From positions 62,170,811 to 62,234,810 of the forward strand of contig OZ024887.1 of assembly GCA_964017195.1 (NCBI GenBank): 64,000 nt of DNA, written 5' to 3'. The notes beneath the pieces were generated by a model, which was given only the letters and a program-made list of their open reading frames with translations, ran no database searches and had not been told where the DNA came from. The DNA comes from Siderastrea radians (lineage: Eukaryota; Cnidaria; Anthozoa; Scleractinia; Rhizangiidae). Shown in pieces: positions 51,961 through 64,000 of the stretch. Position numbers and translations under genes: made by a program. The first letter of the stretch is position 1; each line of letters starts with the position of its first letter.

Positions 51961-52519
51961 TGACCACGGTAGTGTGTAATGATCGAAAACCCGACGGTAG
52001 TAACGCAATAAACCATTGGTCGCGTAGATAACCAACACCCTAGCATCCGACCAAGAGCCTCCCAATCTCAATTGAAATTACGTTCCCCGGAACGACCCTT
52101 AACGGGGAATGAAACTGAGATTTTTTTGGTGGAAAAGGATGAAGGCTCTGGAGAAAACCATTGAACTGAAACACTTTACGGACACGTTGAGCGTCTTGTC
52201 TGCACAATCAAATATGGCACACAACCCGCAAATTTCATAAACCGTTGACCTCTTAGGCGACAAATTAAGAGAAACTGACCCAATGACAGTAAAAGTTATC
52301 TCTACGGCTTGAAAAATACCTGTGTTTAATGGATCTATCTTTTATATGCCCTGGGGGAATTTTAAACTGAGTTTTTGAGAGAAACACTTAATGATAAAAC
52401 ATGCCATTTATGATACCAAATTAGGTCATGTGACGTGGCAACACTTAGATGCAACCGACATTATTTACAGTATCCGTCCTATGATCATTATAGCAGACCA
52501 TTCGTGTTGTTGGAAGGAA

Positions 52520-55500
52520 ATGGCCGAACAGAAAGATATCTTTGTTCCTTCCCCCATTCCCGATAAGCTTGTGAACTTGCTTGAATGTTACCAAGCGTCA
52601 AAAGCGCTATTTGCAGCTTGTGACCTTGGAATCTTCGACAAGTTGCATAGCTCAACAGCACCACAGTCGGCTAAAGAAATATCGCTGGCGATACCGGCTG
52701 ATCTAGATGCCACAACAAGGCTCATGGACACCCTTGTCGGCCTGGAGTTCTTGGAAAAGACAAAGCATGGCGATCAGTGGCTGTACAACAACTCTCAAGT
52801 GGCCAGCAAGTTTCTGACCAGCTCCAGTCCTGAATCTTAACTGGGTTATATAGCGATCAAGAACAACGTTGGATATCCCATACTCGGCCACCTAGAAAGC
52901 GCCGTTCGTGAAGGAACTACCCAGTGGATGAAGCCCCCATTTGAAAAATATCCAGATGACGTCTATAAAGAAGTTTATAGTCAGCCCGAACAGTCCCGCC
53001 TAGAGTTCATGAGCGCCATGCATAACAGTTCCCTTCATGGGTGCTATGCTATGGCTAAGGCCGTTGATTTAAGCCAGTATAACAGCTGCTGTGATTTAGG
53101 AGGTAAGTAAGTTTGAAAGATTTGCTCATTTTGCAAGCCCGGTAAAAAGAAATTAGATTGAAAATTAGCGTTAAAAGTAAGGTTCAGCGATTTGATGTCT
53201 TCATGACATCATTGTCAAACTTTTCTTAGAAATGTAAACGGTGTAGCCGCTAATAATGCTAAAGAAAGACAAGAAAGGCTCTTCAACCCCACCTTTGCAA
53301 AATAAATCTCTTTTCTCAACAGGTGCAGATCCAAAGTGAACTGCCTCATTTATGAGATGCTGGACATTCCGGAACTCAAACTGAGACCTGACACACTTAA
53401 AACGCAATTTGACTCTATCGGACCTAACCTATTCTTCTAGAACATTACTTCACGTTAAGTACCTTTCCTATGTGGTTTTAAGCATTATAAACTACACTTG
53501 TATTTGCATGTAACTTCGTTTTCGTTTCATTTGAACTTGACAATGATGTCATGAAGAAATCGAAACGTTGCGCATTACTTATTTCTATTTAGAAATGTAT
53601 TTAAAGATGTTCTCCAGTTTGGTGAAAAAACATCTTTGTGTTTAAAGCCAGCAGCTTGCATACCATGAAGCATGAATTTTTTTGTCGGAGTTTAATTCTC
53701 GACCTTGACTTTGTCTGCTGACGTTTTTCAAAACAGAGGAAGCATTTCCCTGCGAGCATAAGTTCCCCGGTCGCCCCTTGCTCCCGCGGGCGAATAAGTA
53801 ACCTCTGCTCGAAACCGTGCGATTCTTTTATCTACCGCCATCCGGGATTTTGGAGGAATAAATTTTAAAAATACTGGTTTCTAACTGGCTCTCAACCGGT
53901 TTTTAAAATGCTTTCGCAGGATGTTACAAAGTGCACGCGCTGCGATAAGCTGGCAAATTTGTTCTACGCGACGCATTTGAACTTTTTTTTACAAAACTTC
54001 TCTCAGCTCACAAAGCCAGCAGAAAGAGAAGGGAACAATTTCGAACAAACCCCGTGCAAGAAACTTTTTCTTTGAAATTATTTTCAAATTTTTCTGATTT
54101 GATCGCACGCACCACTTTGCGTTACATCAGCGCCCGCTAGACTGCGAGTAGTCTCTAATTTTGGCGATTGTGATTCGGCGCTCCCTTCGCGTCTCGTCTC
54201 CTCGAAATTTCGCGCGCGCGCGTGTGTATTTTGCCCGCCCCACAATCGGCATCGCCAAAATTAGAGACTACTCGCAGTCTAGCGCCCGCCTCAAGTAGTA
54301 GCCTTGCAGGCTTGCACCCATTGTCTCATTCTCGAACGGTGAAACGCTTTTATTAATTAACCAAAAACGACCTGGCGACGGACAGTAGAAGCAGAAAGAA
54401 GAAAGACAGGGTGGCTCGACTGGGGCACTGCAAGAGCAGCAGCCAAAGATAGAGGGGCCTGGAGAGAGAATGTTACAGCCTTGCGTGCCTACTGGCATGA
54501 CGAGCAATGATGATGATGATGAATCTGAGCTGGGTGCGCGCTTTATTTACCTCATAAGGAATGAACATTTTAACTTCTCTCATTTCCTTTTTATCCAATG
54601 TTGAACAGGAGGAGCAGGAACTCTTGCATATGCGTTGTGTCAGTACAATCCTCACATGAAGATCACAGTCCTTGACTTGCAGTCAGTTGTAGGCTCTGCT
54701 CATCACTTCAGACAATCACTGGAACTTTGCCCCAACCAAGGCAACGTTTCCTTTGTAGCAGGAGATTTCTTGAAACCTGGTCTACCAAAGGCTGATATGT
54801 ACGCGATATCCCGTGTCCTCCACGACTCGCCTGAGAAGAATATCAACTTGCTTCTTTCAAATGTCTTCAAGAGTTTACCTTCAGGTGAGCAAAAACTTCA
54901 TAAGTGCGAAAAGATGGACGGACGTAGGTTTGGCAGGGGGCCGGGAATGAAGCTTAAAACTGAGGCAACTCCCGTTATCTCAAACCCCGGTTATCTCACG
55001 TCCCCAGTCATCTCGAACTGAAACCCGTTTATATCTAGGATTTACTCAATATTTTTTACTCTCTTAGTATTGCCTTTCTTGAACTCCGTTATTTCGAATC
55101 GAATCACCCGTTATTTTGAACAAGGTGACAGTCAATATGACCGTTAATTGCCGGTTAAAATAGCGTAGACGATGATTACCAGTAGGCCCAGATTACCGGA
55201 AAATTTTGACGTTTAAATTTGCAAAAGCTGAGCTATCATTCTAGAAAATTCCTAGCGAGTCCCGTGCTGGTTCATCCACTGAAACTCGAACGTGAACAAC
55301 TAGCAATTTTAGTTTTGTCCCAGCTAATCGTCATTTAAAACTTTTCTCTAGAAAGCTCTTCAATAAATATTCCTTTGCAATTTTTAGGCGGAAGACTTCT
55401 CATTTGCGAGCTGATTTTAAACGAAGACAAGAGTGGCCCTGTGTTTCCTCTTCTTCAATCACTGAACATGCTGGTGGCTACAGGAGGGCGAGAGAGGACA

Positions 55501-55602
55501 GCTTCGGAATACAAGCAACTCTTGGAAAAGCATGGATTTGTCGATGTTCAAGTGAAACCAGTTCATCCTACTATGGCCGCTATTTTATGCAGAAAAATGT
55601 AA
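52520..55602 (+). CDS. Acetylserotonin O-methyltransferase-like gene with an in-frame stop at codon 107
   Basis: Three exons, 52520-53102, 54609-54884 and 55388-55602, join in phase to 357 codons, near the usual ASMT length of about 345. The product would be a SAM-dependent small-molecule O-methyltransferase (COMT/ASMT family). The N-terminal dimerisation part has LVNLLECYQASKALFAACDL. The SAM loop CDLGGGAGTLAYAL crosses the first intron. VLDLQSVV and AGDFLKPGL follow, then ISRVLHDSPEKN with the expected catalytic histidine, and the C-terminal SLNMLVATGGRERT. TAA at 52838-52840 interrupts exon 1 between SSSPES and LGYIAIKNN, although the family signal continues without frameshift. The start at 52520 matches the family; an in-frame upstream ATG exists at 52391. 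It may be a recent pseudogene, a null allele or a base error. The substrate cannot be told. Confidence 0.8.
53155..53590 (+). mobile_element. Retroelement 3'-end remnant (Penelope-like?) in ASMT-like intron 1
   Basis: A short frame near 53321-53440 reads RCRSKVNCLIYEMLDIPELK and then FDSIGPNLFF before a stop. This recalls the C-terminal end of Penelope-like or similar cnidarian retroelement proteins. The flanks carry inverted copies of a TGTCTTCATGACATCATTGT-type block (about 53198 and 53540). The class is tentative. Confidence 0.45.
54138..54281. mobile_element. 144-bp MITE with 8-bp target duplication in ASMT-like intron 1
   Basis: The inverted ends are exact over about 33 bp, starting TAGACTGCGAGTAGTCTCTA. 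They are flanked by the exact 8-bp direct repeat GCGCCCGC (54130-54137 and 54282-54289). The core is GC-rich with an alternating CG tract. An 8-bp duplication suggests hAT-type mobilisation; that is inference. Confidence 0.88.
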
Positions 55603-56946
55603 GATGCATGCATGGGTGGAAATGTTGTTGAACTCAGATTAGCCAGTATAAACCTCAATCATTAGAGTGGTTCTAGAGGTTATAAACTAATATTTTATAT
55701 TTGGTCTTTTATTTCCATTTCTTCTAGAGCCCGCCACGATTAGCGTAATCGCTACCTGCGGGCTTCCTAGTATTGTCAATTATTGTTTTATCCTTTTTAA
55801 AAATAATAATAATAATAAAGCTGTTTGCGCTAGACACAAATTTTTAAAGTTTGGCTCGTACAGAAAAATGCAATGGATAATTCTGGAAAGGCTGCACATA
55901 GCAGGTGGTTCCTATAGCAACCATCTGAAAGGCGTATTAATTCCTCCCCTTAATGGAATTATATTCCATTGCAAGTTACCACCCGCATATTGTTAGATTT
56001 TTCCCTCACTGTTCGTCGGTGTCATAGGTAGACACCTTTACACCTGGGTAAAAAGACAAAGTGGCAAATGTGGCAAAAGAGACACTGTCAAGAGACAATG
56101 TGGCAAAACGTGCCTCGCCTTAAACCACTGATATTTCGAATAGAAAGTCCAATCAACCTCGTTCCCAGAGTCTCTCTCTCTCTTAAAGGGAGGAGGAGAT
56201 ACCCTGGGATACCCTAGGCGATAGCGGCGATAGCGGCGCTAGCAGCCACTACTATGATCTGGAATGAGCACCATGAAATTAGGAGACTACGTAGTTTTTG
56301 CATCTTGAAAAGAAAATTTTATTTAAGTTAGCAAAACTTGTAAATTTTGCGCGTTAAGTCCTGCTTAGAGGCAACATATTTTTATGAGCGGTTTCATCGG
56401 CGATATACGCAAATCTCTCCAGTAGCCGAGTAATCGCCGCAGGCACATACAAATCTCTACAAGAATATCAGTCACTGAAATAAATCTTCGCTTATGTGCA
56501 AGATATCAAGCTCAGATTTTACATTTCTAGATAATTTAAGCCGTTCTTTCTGATAGTACTGCAGATGGTTTTTGTTCAGTTCAAAGTTCAGAAAAACTAC
56601 GAGATGGTGTCTTGGTAAGGTTCACTGTTACATAAACAAGATAGCATTTAATTGGTTTGGAAGCTGTGTGCACTCTCATTGCTAAAAAGCCTTGATTTAT
56701 CAAATTATAAAGCAATGAAATCACTTTAGCGCGGTAGATGCGAAGAGACTGTGAATAAATGAAGCTTTGAAACCCCGTTTCTACGTTTTAGTTTACATCC
56801 ACGTCGTCAAGCACATGAAGAAGGCAAAACTAGATATCGTGTTGTCTTTGAAAAAAAGACTTAAATTAGAGAACACTTGAGAAATGTAGAAAGCAAAATT
56901 TTCTCGTCAAATGCATATCGCGATTAGGGTGAAAACAAAACGCTTT
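55603..56946. other. Intergenic region downstream of the ASMT-like gene
   Basis: Contains a short (AAT)n tract near 55800, a partial relative of the CAACCTCGTTCCCAG hairpin at about 56157-56215 followed by GATAGCGGC repeats, and otherwise AT-rich DNA without a supported gene. Confidence 0.5.
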
Positions 56947-56979
<33 letters not shown>

Positions 56980-57661
56980 TTTATTAACGTGTCAAAAACT
57001 GTAATAGCTGAGGGGAAAAGTCCCCTCTACTAATTGTGGACACCTAACCTGCCTAACTAACAACTGTTTCTTCAACTATATTAAAATATAAAAATATGTC
57101 ATGTAATGTTGGCGGCCAGTCATTCTTGGCATAGGTTGCAGCCTCGACAATCACTGACATTTGCAGCCAGCACGGTGAGGTCCCGATCACGTATAACGTT
57201 CTTAAATTGCTTCAAAGAGGGTAAATTTCTTAGTCTAGGAGTGAGATCATTCCAAAGTTTGGGCCCTAGGTAACGAAATGAGTGTTTTCCATATGTTACC
57301 GAAGAGAATCGAGGTTGAACAAATTCTCGTTTTCTTAAATTATATAAGCCACTGTCTAATTGGAAAAGATTACAGAGTCTCTCTGACAGCAATTTATGCT
57401 TAATTTTATACATGAAGATGGCAATGTTCTGTAATCGCCTGTTGTACAACGATGGTATGTTTGCTTTTGTCAGTAGTTCCTCATAGCAAGATTGTTTATC
57501 CTTAAATACTGCCCTAAGTCCTCTTTCTTGTACGCGTTCAAGCTTTCTCCTGTCGCTAGCCTTGCAGAAGTGCCAGGTGAGGTGACAGTAAGTTAGGTGT
57601 GGTAAAATGGCAGCTTTATATAGTTGCAGCTTTGCTTCTGTGAAAGCTACTTGGTGTTTGC
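56947..57661 (-). mobile_element. 5'-truncated LINE with reverse-transcriptase C-terminus
   Basis: One open frame runs from about 57661 to the stop at 57120. It reads YKAAILPHLTYCHLTWHF, then RRKLERVQERGLRAVF, then YGKHSFRYLGPKLWNDL, and ends DCRGCNLCQE. These are the thumb and tail blocks common to cnidarian non-LTR retrotransposons. After the stop, the 3' untranslated part ends in AATAAAGTTATTATT and a (TTA)n tail (56947-56980). The intact frame and tail mark a relatively recent, 5'-truncated insertion. The polymerase core is absent. Confidence 0.85.
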
Positions 57662-59700
57662 TTCGGTATTGCCTTCGTTTTGTGATTGGTTAAAAAATTA
57701 GCCACTTTCCTAACCAATTAGAACTAAAACCCAAATCACTCGTGACTTATTCGCACATGTTTTTCTGTGCTGGGTGATTGTTATCAAGGTACTATATTCA
57801 GTGGACGTCGAGAAAACCTGCAGTGTGGAACATTCCGGAATATTCCGGAACATGAAATAAAAAATAAGAAAGACAAATTTTAAAAAAAGTGAGATCGTGA
57901 AAAAAAGATAAGAATAAACATCTCACTGACTAAATGATGCCGAACGAACGGATTAAGTAATTGAGAGATGCTGCAGACACGACACCCAATTAGAAACCGA
58001 TCTTTACCTTCTTTATTTACTAAACGTCAACACTTCATTAGTCATAAATGGAAAACACTCTTTCGCCCCCAAGAAAATACGAGTGACTTGGAGAAGGAGC
58101 CTATAATCCCGCTCGGAGAAATTCTAGACTATCCCTAAAGAAAATAACGACTGCTCCCAGTGAGCCTATACCGGTTTCCCGTCGTGCATATTTAAAGGCT
58201 GCATTTCAAACTTCAACTGACAACAACAAATTCAGTTACAATTACAAGACTTTATTTGCCCGTCACCCTAAACTTTACAGCTGATTTGCATACTCTATAC
58301 TTTGGGACACAGTTACTATAACAACCCCAAAAGGACACAACTGTCTGTATTAAATAGGTTTCCACTCAAGTAGTTCTAAACTATTGGCAGGAGAACTTAG
58401 CAAGCTGTTTCAAGTTTTTCAGATACCCATCTGAAAATAATAATTTACATTAGAATTTGAACTACTTCAGGTTGAAGTATAACGTAGTGCAGTGTTACTA
58501 TAAACTGATCTATTGAATGATGTAAAAAAAATTGTTCACTCGTGTTTTTCTTAAAATAAAATTCGCGACTGAGTGAAAACTTCTTTCCAAATTAAATTCG
58601 TGAATGAGTGATATAAAAAAGAGGACGGAAGACTCTTTCTTGTGTTAATTTTATGGCAGTTTTTGAGAAGAGAGAACTATTTGAAGAATGAATTCTGCCC
58701 TGCACTTCTCAGACGGTTGCCATAAATATATTACAACTCAGATATCATCTAATTTAAAAAAATACAAAATGTCGTTATAAATATGTTTTTCAAAGAAACA
58801 ATAGACTCCTATTTACAGTTTACAAACCAAAAACTTGCAACGCTTAAAATAAATAAAACTATAATAAATGCAGACACAAATTTCTGTTTTACAACTCTAG
58901 CCTTTTCTATTTCATTTTCCAAGGCTCTTCCTTCAACTGAAGAGTGGTTTTCTTGTCCTTGGCAGAGGTGGCGGATACGGGAATTTTAGAGTAGATTACG
59001 AGCTGACTCGGAATGAAATAGTTTCAGTTATTGTTAGATGACGTGTACGCTCCCGTTTTCCCGCGCGTGGGACAGGAAACGCGTACTTTCTTTGACCATT
59101 GATTGGTCAGTTAGTGTTTTTTGTCCCTGTTGTGACTGACCAGAAAGCCTGTCCGAAATGAAACCCACTTTGTGCGCGTTTGCCCGCGCTTTTCCCGCGC
59201 TTAGCACCAGTCAATTGCATGTTTTTAATGGGGCTCTGATTGGTTTATTGCTCCTTGTACAGTCTGTCTCTCGAAACGCTCTATAACTTACCAGGCCAGG
59301 CCGATAACCTTCCGAAACTGGGAATTATTAGTACAAACAGAAGCTCCCGGTACAAACTTGCCAATGTGTTAAAAAAATATGTACAAAAATTACATCTATC
59401 TTACAAAATCAGTACAAATAGAGCCTCAGTTAAAAAAACATGAAATGGTTTTCGGGCCCAGTAAGTTATCGGGAGTTTTGGGAAGCGTACACATGGCGTG
59501 ATTTGCACTTTGTTTTCGGAGTCGTCAATGAAGGTTATACAGTAACTGATGCTGAGTAGCCTTGTTTGTCACGCCAAGCCCTCCTTTTAATATTTGCTCT
59601 GACGACACTTACACGTTCGAAACGTCAACGTCGGCTTTCAGATCTCTTTATAGTGACCAGTTTACTTTATATTAACTCAGCAGAACAGGTATTAAATTAA
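57662..59700. other. Intergenic region with decayed MITE-like pieces
   Basis: The stretches near 57665-57730 and 59090-59290 resemble the interior of the MITE at 12807-13101 (TGATTGGTTAAAAA-type words, CGCTCTATAA end). Between them I see no supported gene. Confidence 0.45.
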
Positions 59701-59722
59701 GGTCTTTAGCGAAAAGCTTTCG

Positions 59723-59944
59723 CTATCTTGAACAGGTGCAAAGGAGAGTCACCACTGCAAACAAAATCACTGTCCAAAGTTGCCCATGGACAAATGAGGC
59801 GCCGCTCTGCCCGGTTGGCGCCCTCGATTCCGAGACAGTAGTGGACGGCAATGAACTGGCTGGTACAATAGTGGGCGGCAATGAACTGGCTGGTACAACA
59901 GCGGTCGGTGATGAACTGGACCACACAACGCTGGGATTTGATAT
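59723..59944 (-). CDS. Possible C-terminal exon: Ser/Thr/Pro-rich stalk plus transmembrane helix
   Basis: The minus-strand frame reads VVPASSLPPTI in tandem (30-bp units at 59841-59930), then FVHGQLWTVILFAVVTLL and CTCSR before a stop at 59723. A glycosylatable stalk, one membrane helix and a short cytoplasmic tail are the usual end of a single-pass surface protein. This fits as the end of the Ig-like gene upstream on the same strand. However, acceptors near 59932 and 59945 do not match the phase left by the exon ending at 60897. At least one intermediate exon would be needed, or the frame is fortuitous. Confidence 0.35.
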   Translation of the reverse strand: MSNPSVVWSSSSPTAVVPASSLPPTIVPASSLPSTTVSESRAPTGQSGASFVHGQLWTVILFAVVTLLCTCSR

Positions 59945-60896
59945 CTGTGATATTGAAGGTAGAGTGGACGGAGGGAGGCTGGGAGGCCCTGAAATTTAGT
60001 GAACGAACGTAGATCAGTATTCAGCAGCTTGAAAGAGTTTTCAACTAAATCTATAGTCTTATACAGTTAATCGACTAGACCACTACGGCCTGATAAACTT
60101 AAGTCTATTAAGAGAGGCTTAATCAACGCACTGGCTTTATAATTACCCTTGATATACACTTTTTTTGTTTTTGCTTTTTTTTTTTATTTTCACACATGGA
60201 CACACATCTTAGCCTTTTTCGTGGGAAACAAATTCACCGCACTCTAGGTTTTATAAAGAACATGATATGCATCTTGCTGTTACACTCATATGGAAACGCC
60301 GATAAAGGCCTCCTTAGGTGAATTGTCGGGAAAGAAACAACTTCAATATAAACAAAAGGTTTAAGAATCAGTGGAAGCAGTTAACTTAAGAAAAGTGGTC
60401 ATCACAAGTGTACGTGATGAGGACCCACCTTGTGTAGGGGTAGGGGGGCTATGCAAAATTTATTGGCCTCAAAATTCGAGTTGAGACTTTCATATTAGGT
60501 GTACACGAAGCTTGCATTGCTGGAGAAATGGCACAACGAGGTTTGTATCTTTTTCTTAGTTTCTACTCCTGATAGAGTGGGGGCTATACATTGTACAAAC
60601 AAGACACCATCTTTTGAGGTGGGGGAAGGTGGGTACATGAAGAGACCACCGGTCTTTACAGGAGCCATGATCTAGAACGCGCGTGTACACCAATATACTA
60701 CTCCTCATAATATACCGTAACGTGCTCCAGAGTAATGGCTTGTAAGCTAACGAACACTCTTCACGCTGTCCGGTAGACTATGCCACAAATTTTTCTTGGT
60801 TACTTTTAAAAATAAAGTAAAAGAGAAAAGAAAGTGCTACACTTCATTTGAAATGGCACTTTGAAAAAACATAATACCAAGCCGATTGGCAATTAC

Positions 60897-61994
60897 CTTT
60901 GGACGTATTAACAAAGATCCAAATCCTTTTCATTTTGCTACCCAAGGCTGTTAAATGTACCTTGGCTCTTATTTCGAGGTCGTCGTCCTTCATCTTGACG
61001 CTAGTCAGCATTAACGATCGCGATCCATCTGTAACTGTCAACCTTTTCCAGAAATCAGGCATTAGGCGATGGACGTCTGTTACGTTAATAGTTGCGCCCT
61101 GCTTAGGATTTATATACGCAAACTTTGTTCCGTTGGAGTCGAAGAACTCAATTTCGGCCACCTGTTCCAGTGGATAAATATTGTACACGACCCTCGTCAA
61201 GTTGAGGTTAGCATCTTTCCAAGTCCGCACACCTGACGGTAAAAGATGAGAGATGCACAGACAAGATTAGCTGAAAGTAGATCATGCTTTGCCTAAAACA
61301 TGGAGGTCGGCTTGCAGTTTTACATGCCAGTCACTGTGTTAATGCAGTTTAGTTAAAATAAATTATTGTATCGGTAAATTGTTGAAAAGATGATTCACTA
61401 CCGGCGCAAAGATCGCAAATGATCCTCTACCCATCTCCAACATTCACTCCCTTCCCCGGGGTTGGGACTTTCGTACAAGACGTGAGTGTTTGTGCTATCT
61501 CAATGGGGGTCAAAAACTATTTTAGTAATCACTTGAGTTCCCACCGACACATGTAGCTTTAATGATGCTACCATAAGGTCAGGCACTCAGTGGACTCAGA
61601 CAATCAATTTGAAATCAAGACTTACATACAACAGTGAAGTTGACTTCAAAAATGTAATAATCTACAGAACCGTTCGTCCAGTGAACTTCAAACCGGAAGT
61701 GGATGTGGTCCCTGGAGCTGCTCTGGGTTGAGTGGTCCACTATCAGTCTTCCGTTTGTACCCCTCGATACTCGTGTCCCGTCCGACAACGCTGATTGTTG
61801 TAATGCACAGGCCATGGACCTGTAATTGCAGTAAACAAGGTTACTCCATTCAGTGTCGTGAGTATATCTGTAGCTCCAGTAAATTTCATGAATTGAGGTC
61901 AGGTTTACATTTCTCAAAGCTTCATTCGGTAAGGTTAGCGAACCACTGGAGCAGGCTAACAGCTTTGTTGTTTTTATTTCTGCTGCTGTAATTC
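60897..61994 (-). CDS. Ig-like extracellular domain gene, two internal exons
   Basis: Exons 61994-61626 and 61232-60897 join across a GT-AG intron (TGT split T/GT). The first encodes LLACSSGSL, EIYWSYRYTHD and NLVYCNYRS, then NGRLIVDHSTQ and HIHFRFEV, a cysteine/tryptophan pattern of an Ig-like strand sandwich. The second is similar in size and holds VAEIEFFDSNGTKFAYIN and LTVTDGSRSLML. Both have the same phase at each end (1-1), as expected of shuffled extracellular domain cassettes. Several NxS/T sites suggest a secreted or surface protein. Signal peptide and ends are not seen; upstream exons may lie beyond 61994 or outside the window. The exact domain family is not recognised. Confidence 0.65.
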
Positions 61995-64000
61995 CTGAAA
62001 AGAAGTAAAGTGATCTGAGAGAGTTAGTGTCAAAGATATCTTAAAGAAAAGAAAACTGAAAAAAAAACGTGGTAAAAAATGTAAATGTAGGTGAACATGA
62101 CGAGAAAGGGAAGGAGCAAATGTTCTTGGCTGTTTTTATATTTATGTTTAATATTAATTAAGGTTTGATGAAATTTATTGATTTGATTTCGCCTTCCCCA
62201 CAGCCTGTTCCAGGGTCTGAGATAAAGGACGGTCGAAATTAGAAATCAGACGCGCGAGTTGTGAAAAATGGGCCCGCTCTACTTAGCCTTACTTCTTTTC
62301 CGTGCGTTACACTATTACTGGGCTGAAAAATATCGTTCGTTATACCGAGGATTTCGTTATATAGAGGTTCGTTAAATCGAGGTTCCACTGTATATGCATC
62401 AGAACCAGGAGTCCGTTTCTCGAAAGTCCCGGTATCTCTTCGGTGCCATATTTTAAAATCAAAAGCTGTCAGGAGCCAGAACCAGGCTCCTGAATCTATA
62501 GAATGGTGGTGTAGATTTAAGCCCGCAAAGCCTCTCGACTTGTTTCGTCAACTTCGAATTTTACTTCTTAGCTTTAAAAACCTACAAAATTTGAATCTTT
62601 AAGGTAAATTTTACGCTCTTAAAATAGCTTTCCGGAACCGAAAAGTATCGGGATTTTCGAGGAACGGGCCTCAAGTCATAATGACAGTAAAGCACTGTCG
62701 TCTATTAGGTCAAAGTGAAAGTGGCAGAGTGAAGAGAAAGGGAAAATTAGAACGAAAGTGAAAGTGACAGAATGGGAATTTATTTTGAAAGATAATTGAC
62801 TTAGGGGCCGACCATTTAACTCTTGAGGGGGGGGGGGGGGGGTGGATGATTTCTGGTCAGCAAGCTTTTTTTTTCTAGCAACCTGGTGGGCAGGATATTT
62901 TTTTTCTTTCTAAATTCTCTGCAGGATATTTTTTTTTTCCTCTTCATTTTTCTGCAGGATTTTTTTTCCCTCAAAAAAGTGTCATGTGTTTACATTTACA
63001 GAATGTATTTACATTTACATTGTGGTTATTGTTGTAATAGTTCAATATGGAGCTGCAAAGCCTTAAAATGTTGTAAGCTATACAAAATCATGCTATACAA
63101 AAACATGTTTTCGGAAAGTCATTCTTTACACTCATTTAATATTACGTCATAATATTAGTGATGCTCCACAGGTAGATTTGAAAATATTTAGTTTCTTATT
63201 TAAAAAAAAAGCAAAAGCAGTTCAGAAATGCTCATAGCATGGTAATTACTGCTAGAATCATAAGTTAAAATTTAAAAGTGGACTGAAATCTCAAAAACAA
63301 ATGTGAAAGCAGAATTGAAGTTAGTTGATCATGGTCTTATTTGAAAAATAGCACTTATAATTTTTGCTCAGCCTTTTTTCAGTCCACTTCTAAACATGGT
63401 TAATGCTGCTATTCATAGTATGTAAATGACAGGCCAAACACGACTCCCGCTAGTTGCTTAAGTTATTCTAGCCTTCAAAATAGAGCTTCCTTAGTACATT
63501 CGCAACAGCCTTGTCCCTCTGATCAAGGTGATCTAAAGGCGACACAATTGTGCCGGCAAGTGGTTGACCTATTGATCAAGAGAGTACTCAAGCTGTGATA
63601 TAAACTGTTTGGAGGGTTTTATGTTACGTTCTTAGAGCCGTTTTAAGTCTCTGTGCCGTTGTTTTTGCTAGCTCTTTGGCAATTAGTTAGTTATTGGCTT
63701 GCATGACTCCTATGACTCGCGAGCCTTGTGAACCATGCAAACCAGAAATCCCTTTATATCCCATTATATATGGCTAACCGCAAGCTACCTATTAAAGCTA
63801 ATAACTGTAGGCTAACCGGAATGTTGTTTTGGCTAAACCAGGGTGTGATTTAGGCTAACTGGAGTGGCTCGCTGGCTCACAGATTGTCAGACCCTATAAA
63901 GCTAAGAATGCATTGCACATTCTGAAGCATAACCAACTCCAGAGTTTAAAGGGAGCAAGGGAAGAATGGTTGCAGTTTTGCTGGGATTTTGTAAAGTCCC
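61995..64000. other. Intron or intergenic DNA at the right end
   Basis: Holds a pogo/Tigger-like terminus near 62330-62393 (ending GAGGTTCCACTGTA), a poly-G tract near 62826-62842 next to T-rich CAGGATATTTTTTT repeats, and GGCTAAC words at 63770-63870. I find no supported exon. Confidence 0.45.

Noticed and set aside
59736..59999. Plus-strand frame with NELAGT repeats
   Set aside because: It is the complement of the 30-bp tandem repeat. The minus-strand frame, with a membrane helix and stop, is more gene-like.

Overview
The window looks like nuclear DNA of a cnidarian, most likely an anthozoan such as a stony coral. Genes are split by short GT-AG introns, the sequence is AT-rich, short inverted-repeat transposons (MITEs) are dense, and the gene content is metazoan (HEAT-repeat protein, acetylserotonin O-methyltransferase-like enzyme, Ig-like surface protein, plant-like LRR membrane receptor). 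I see no bacterial operons, CRISPR array, rRNA or tRNA.

The dominant structure is a direct segmental duplication. Positions 1-24194 (copy 1, cut by the window start) match 32605-47355 (copy 2) at roughly 97-98% outside insertions and deletions. Each copy carries a minus-strand HEAT-repeat gene resembling HEATR4. In copy 2 the gene is complete: 13 exons between 48245 and 35909 join in frame to 1138 codons plus stop. Copy 1 has only exons 2-13, because the duplication ends inside intron 1. It is also broken by frameshifts in exon 2, a 5.27-kb CACTA-like transposon inside exon 3, and loss of exons 4, 5 and half of 6. Copy 1 carries several further insertions missing from copy 2, including a 4.57-kb terminal-inverted-repeat element that itself contains a Harbinger-type element.

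Between the copies lies a two-exon plus-strand gene (27302-32063) for a 1128-residue membrane protein: signal peptide, plant-like leucine-rich repeats, cysteine-rich module, and eight or nine membrane segments. If the duplication is a simple tandem one with its junction at 24194/24195, a second copy of this gene should lie just upstream of the window.

Right of the duplication are HEATR4 exon 1 with an RFX X-box just upstream of its start codon, an interval of MITEs and a decayed LINE, a three-exon acetylserotonin O-methyltransferase-like gene with one in-frame stop (52520-55602), a truncated LINE (56947-57661), and minus-strand exons of an Ig-like surface protein (60897-61994). A possible Ser/Thr/Pro-rich plus transmembrane C-terminal exon lies further downstream (59723-59944). 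The genes do not form an operon or an obvious shared pathway. What ties the locus together is the duplication and the transposon invasion that followed it.
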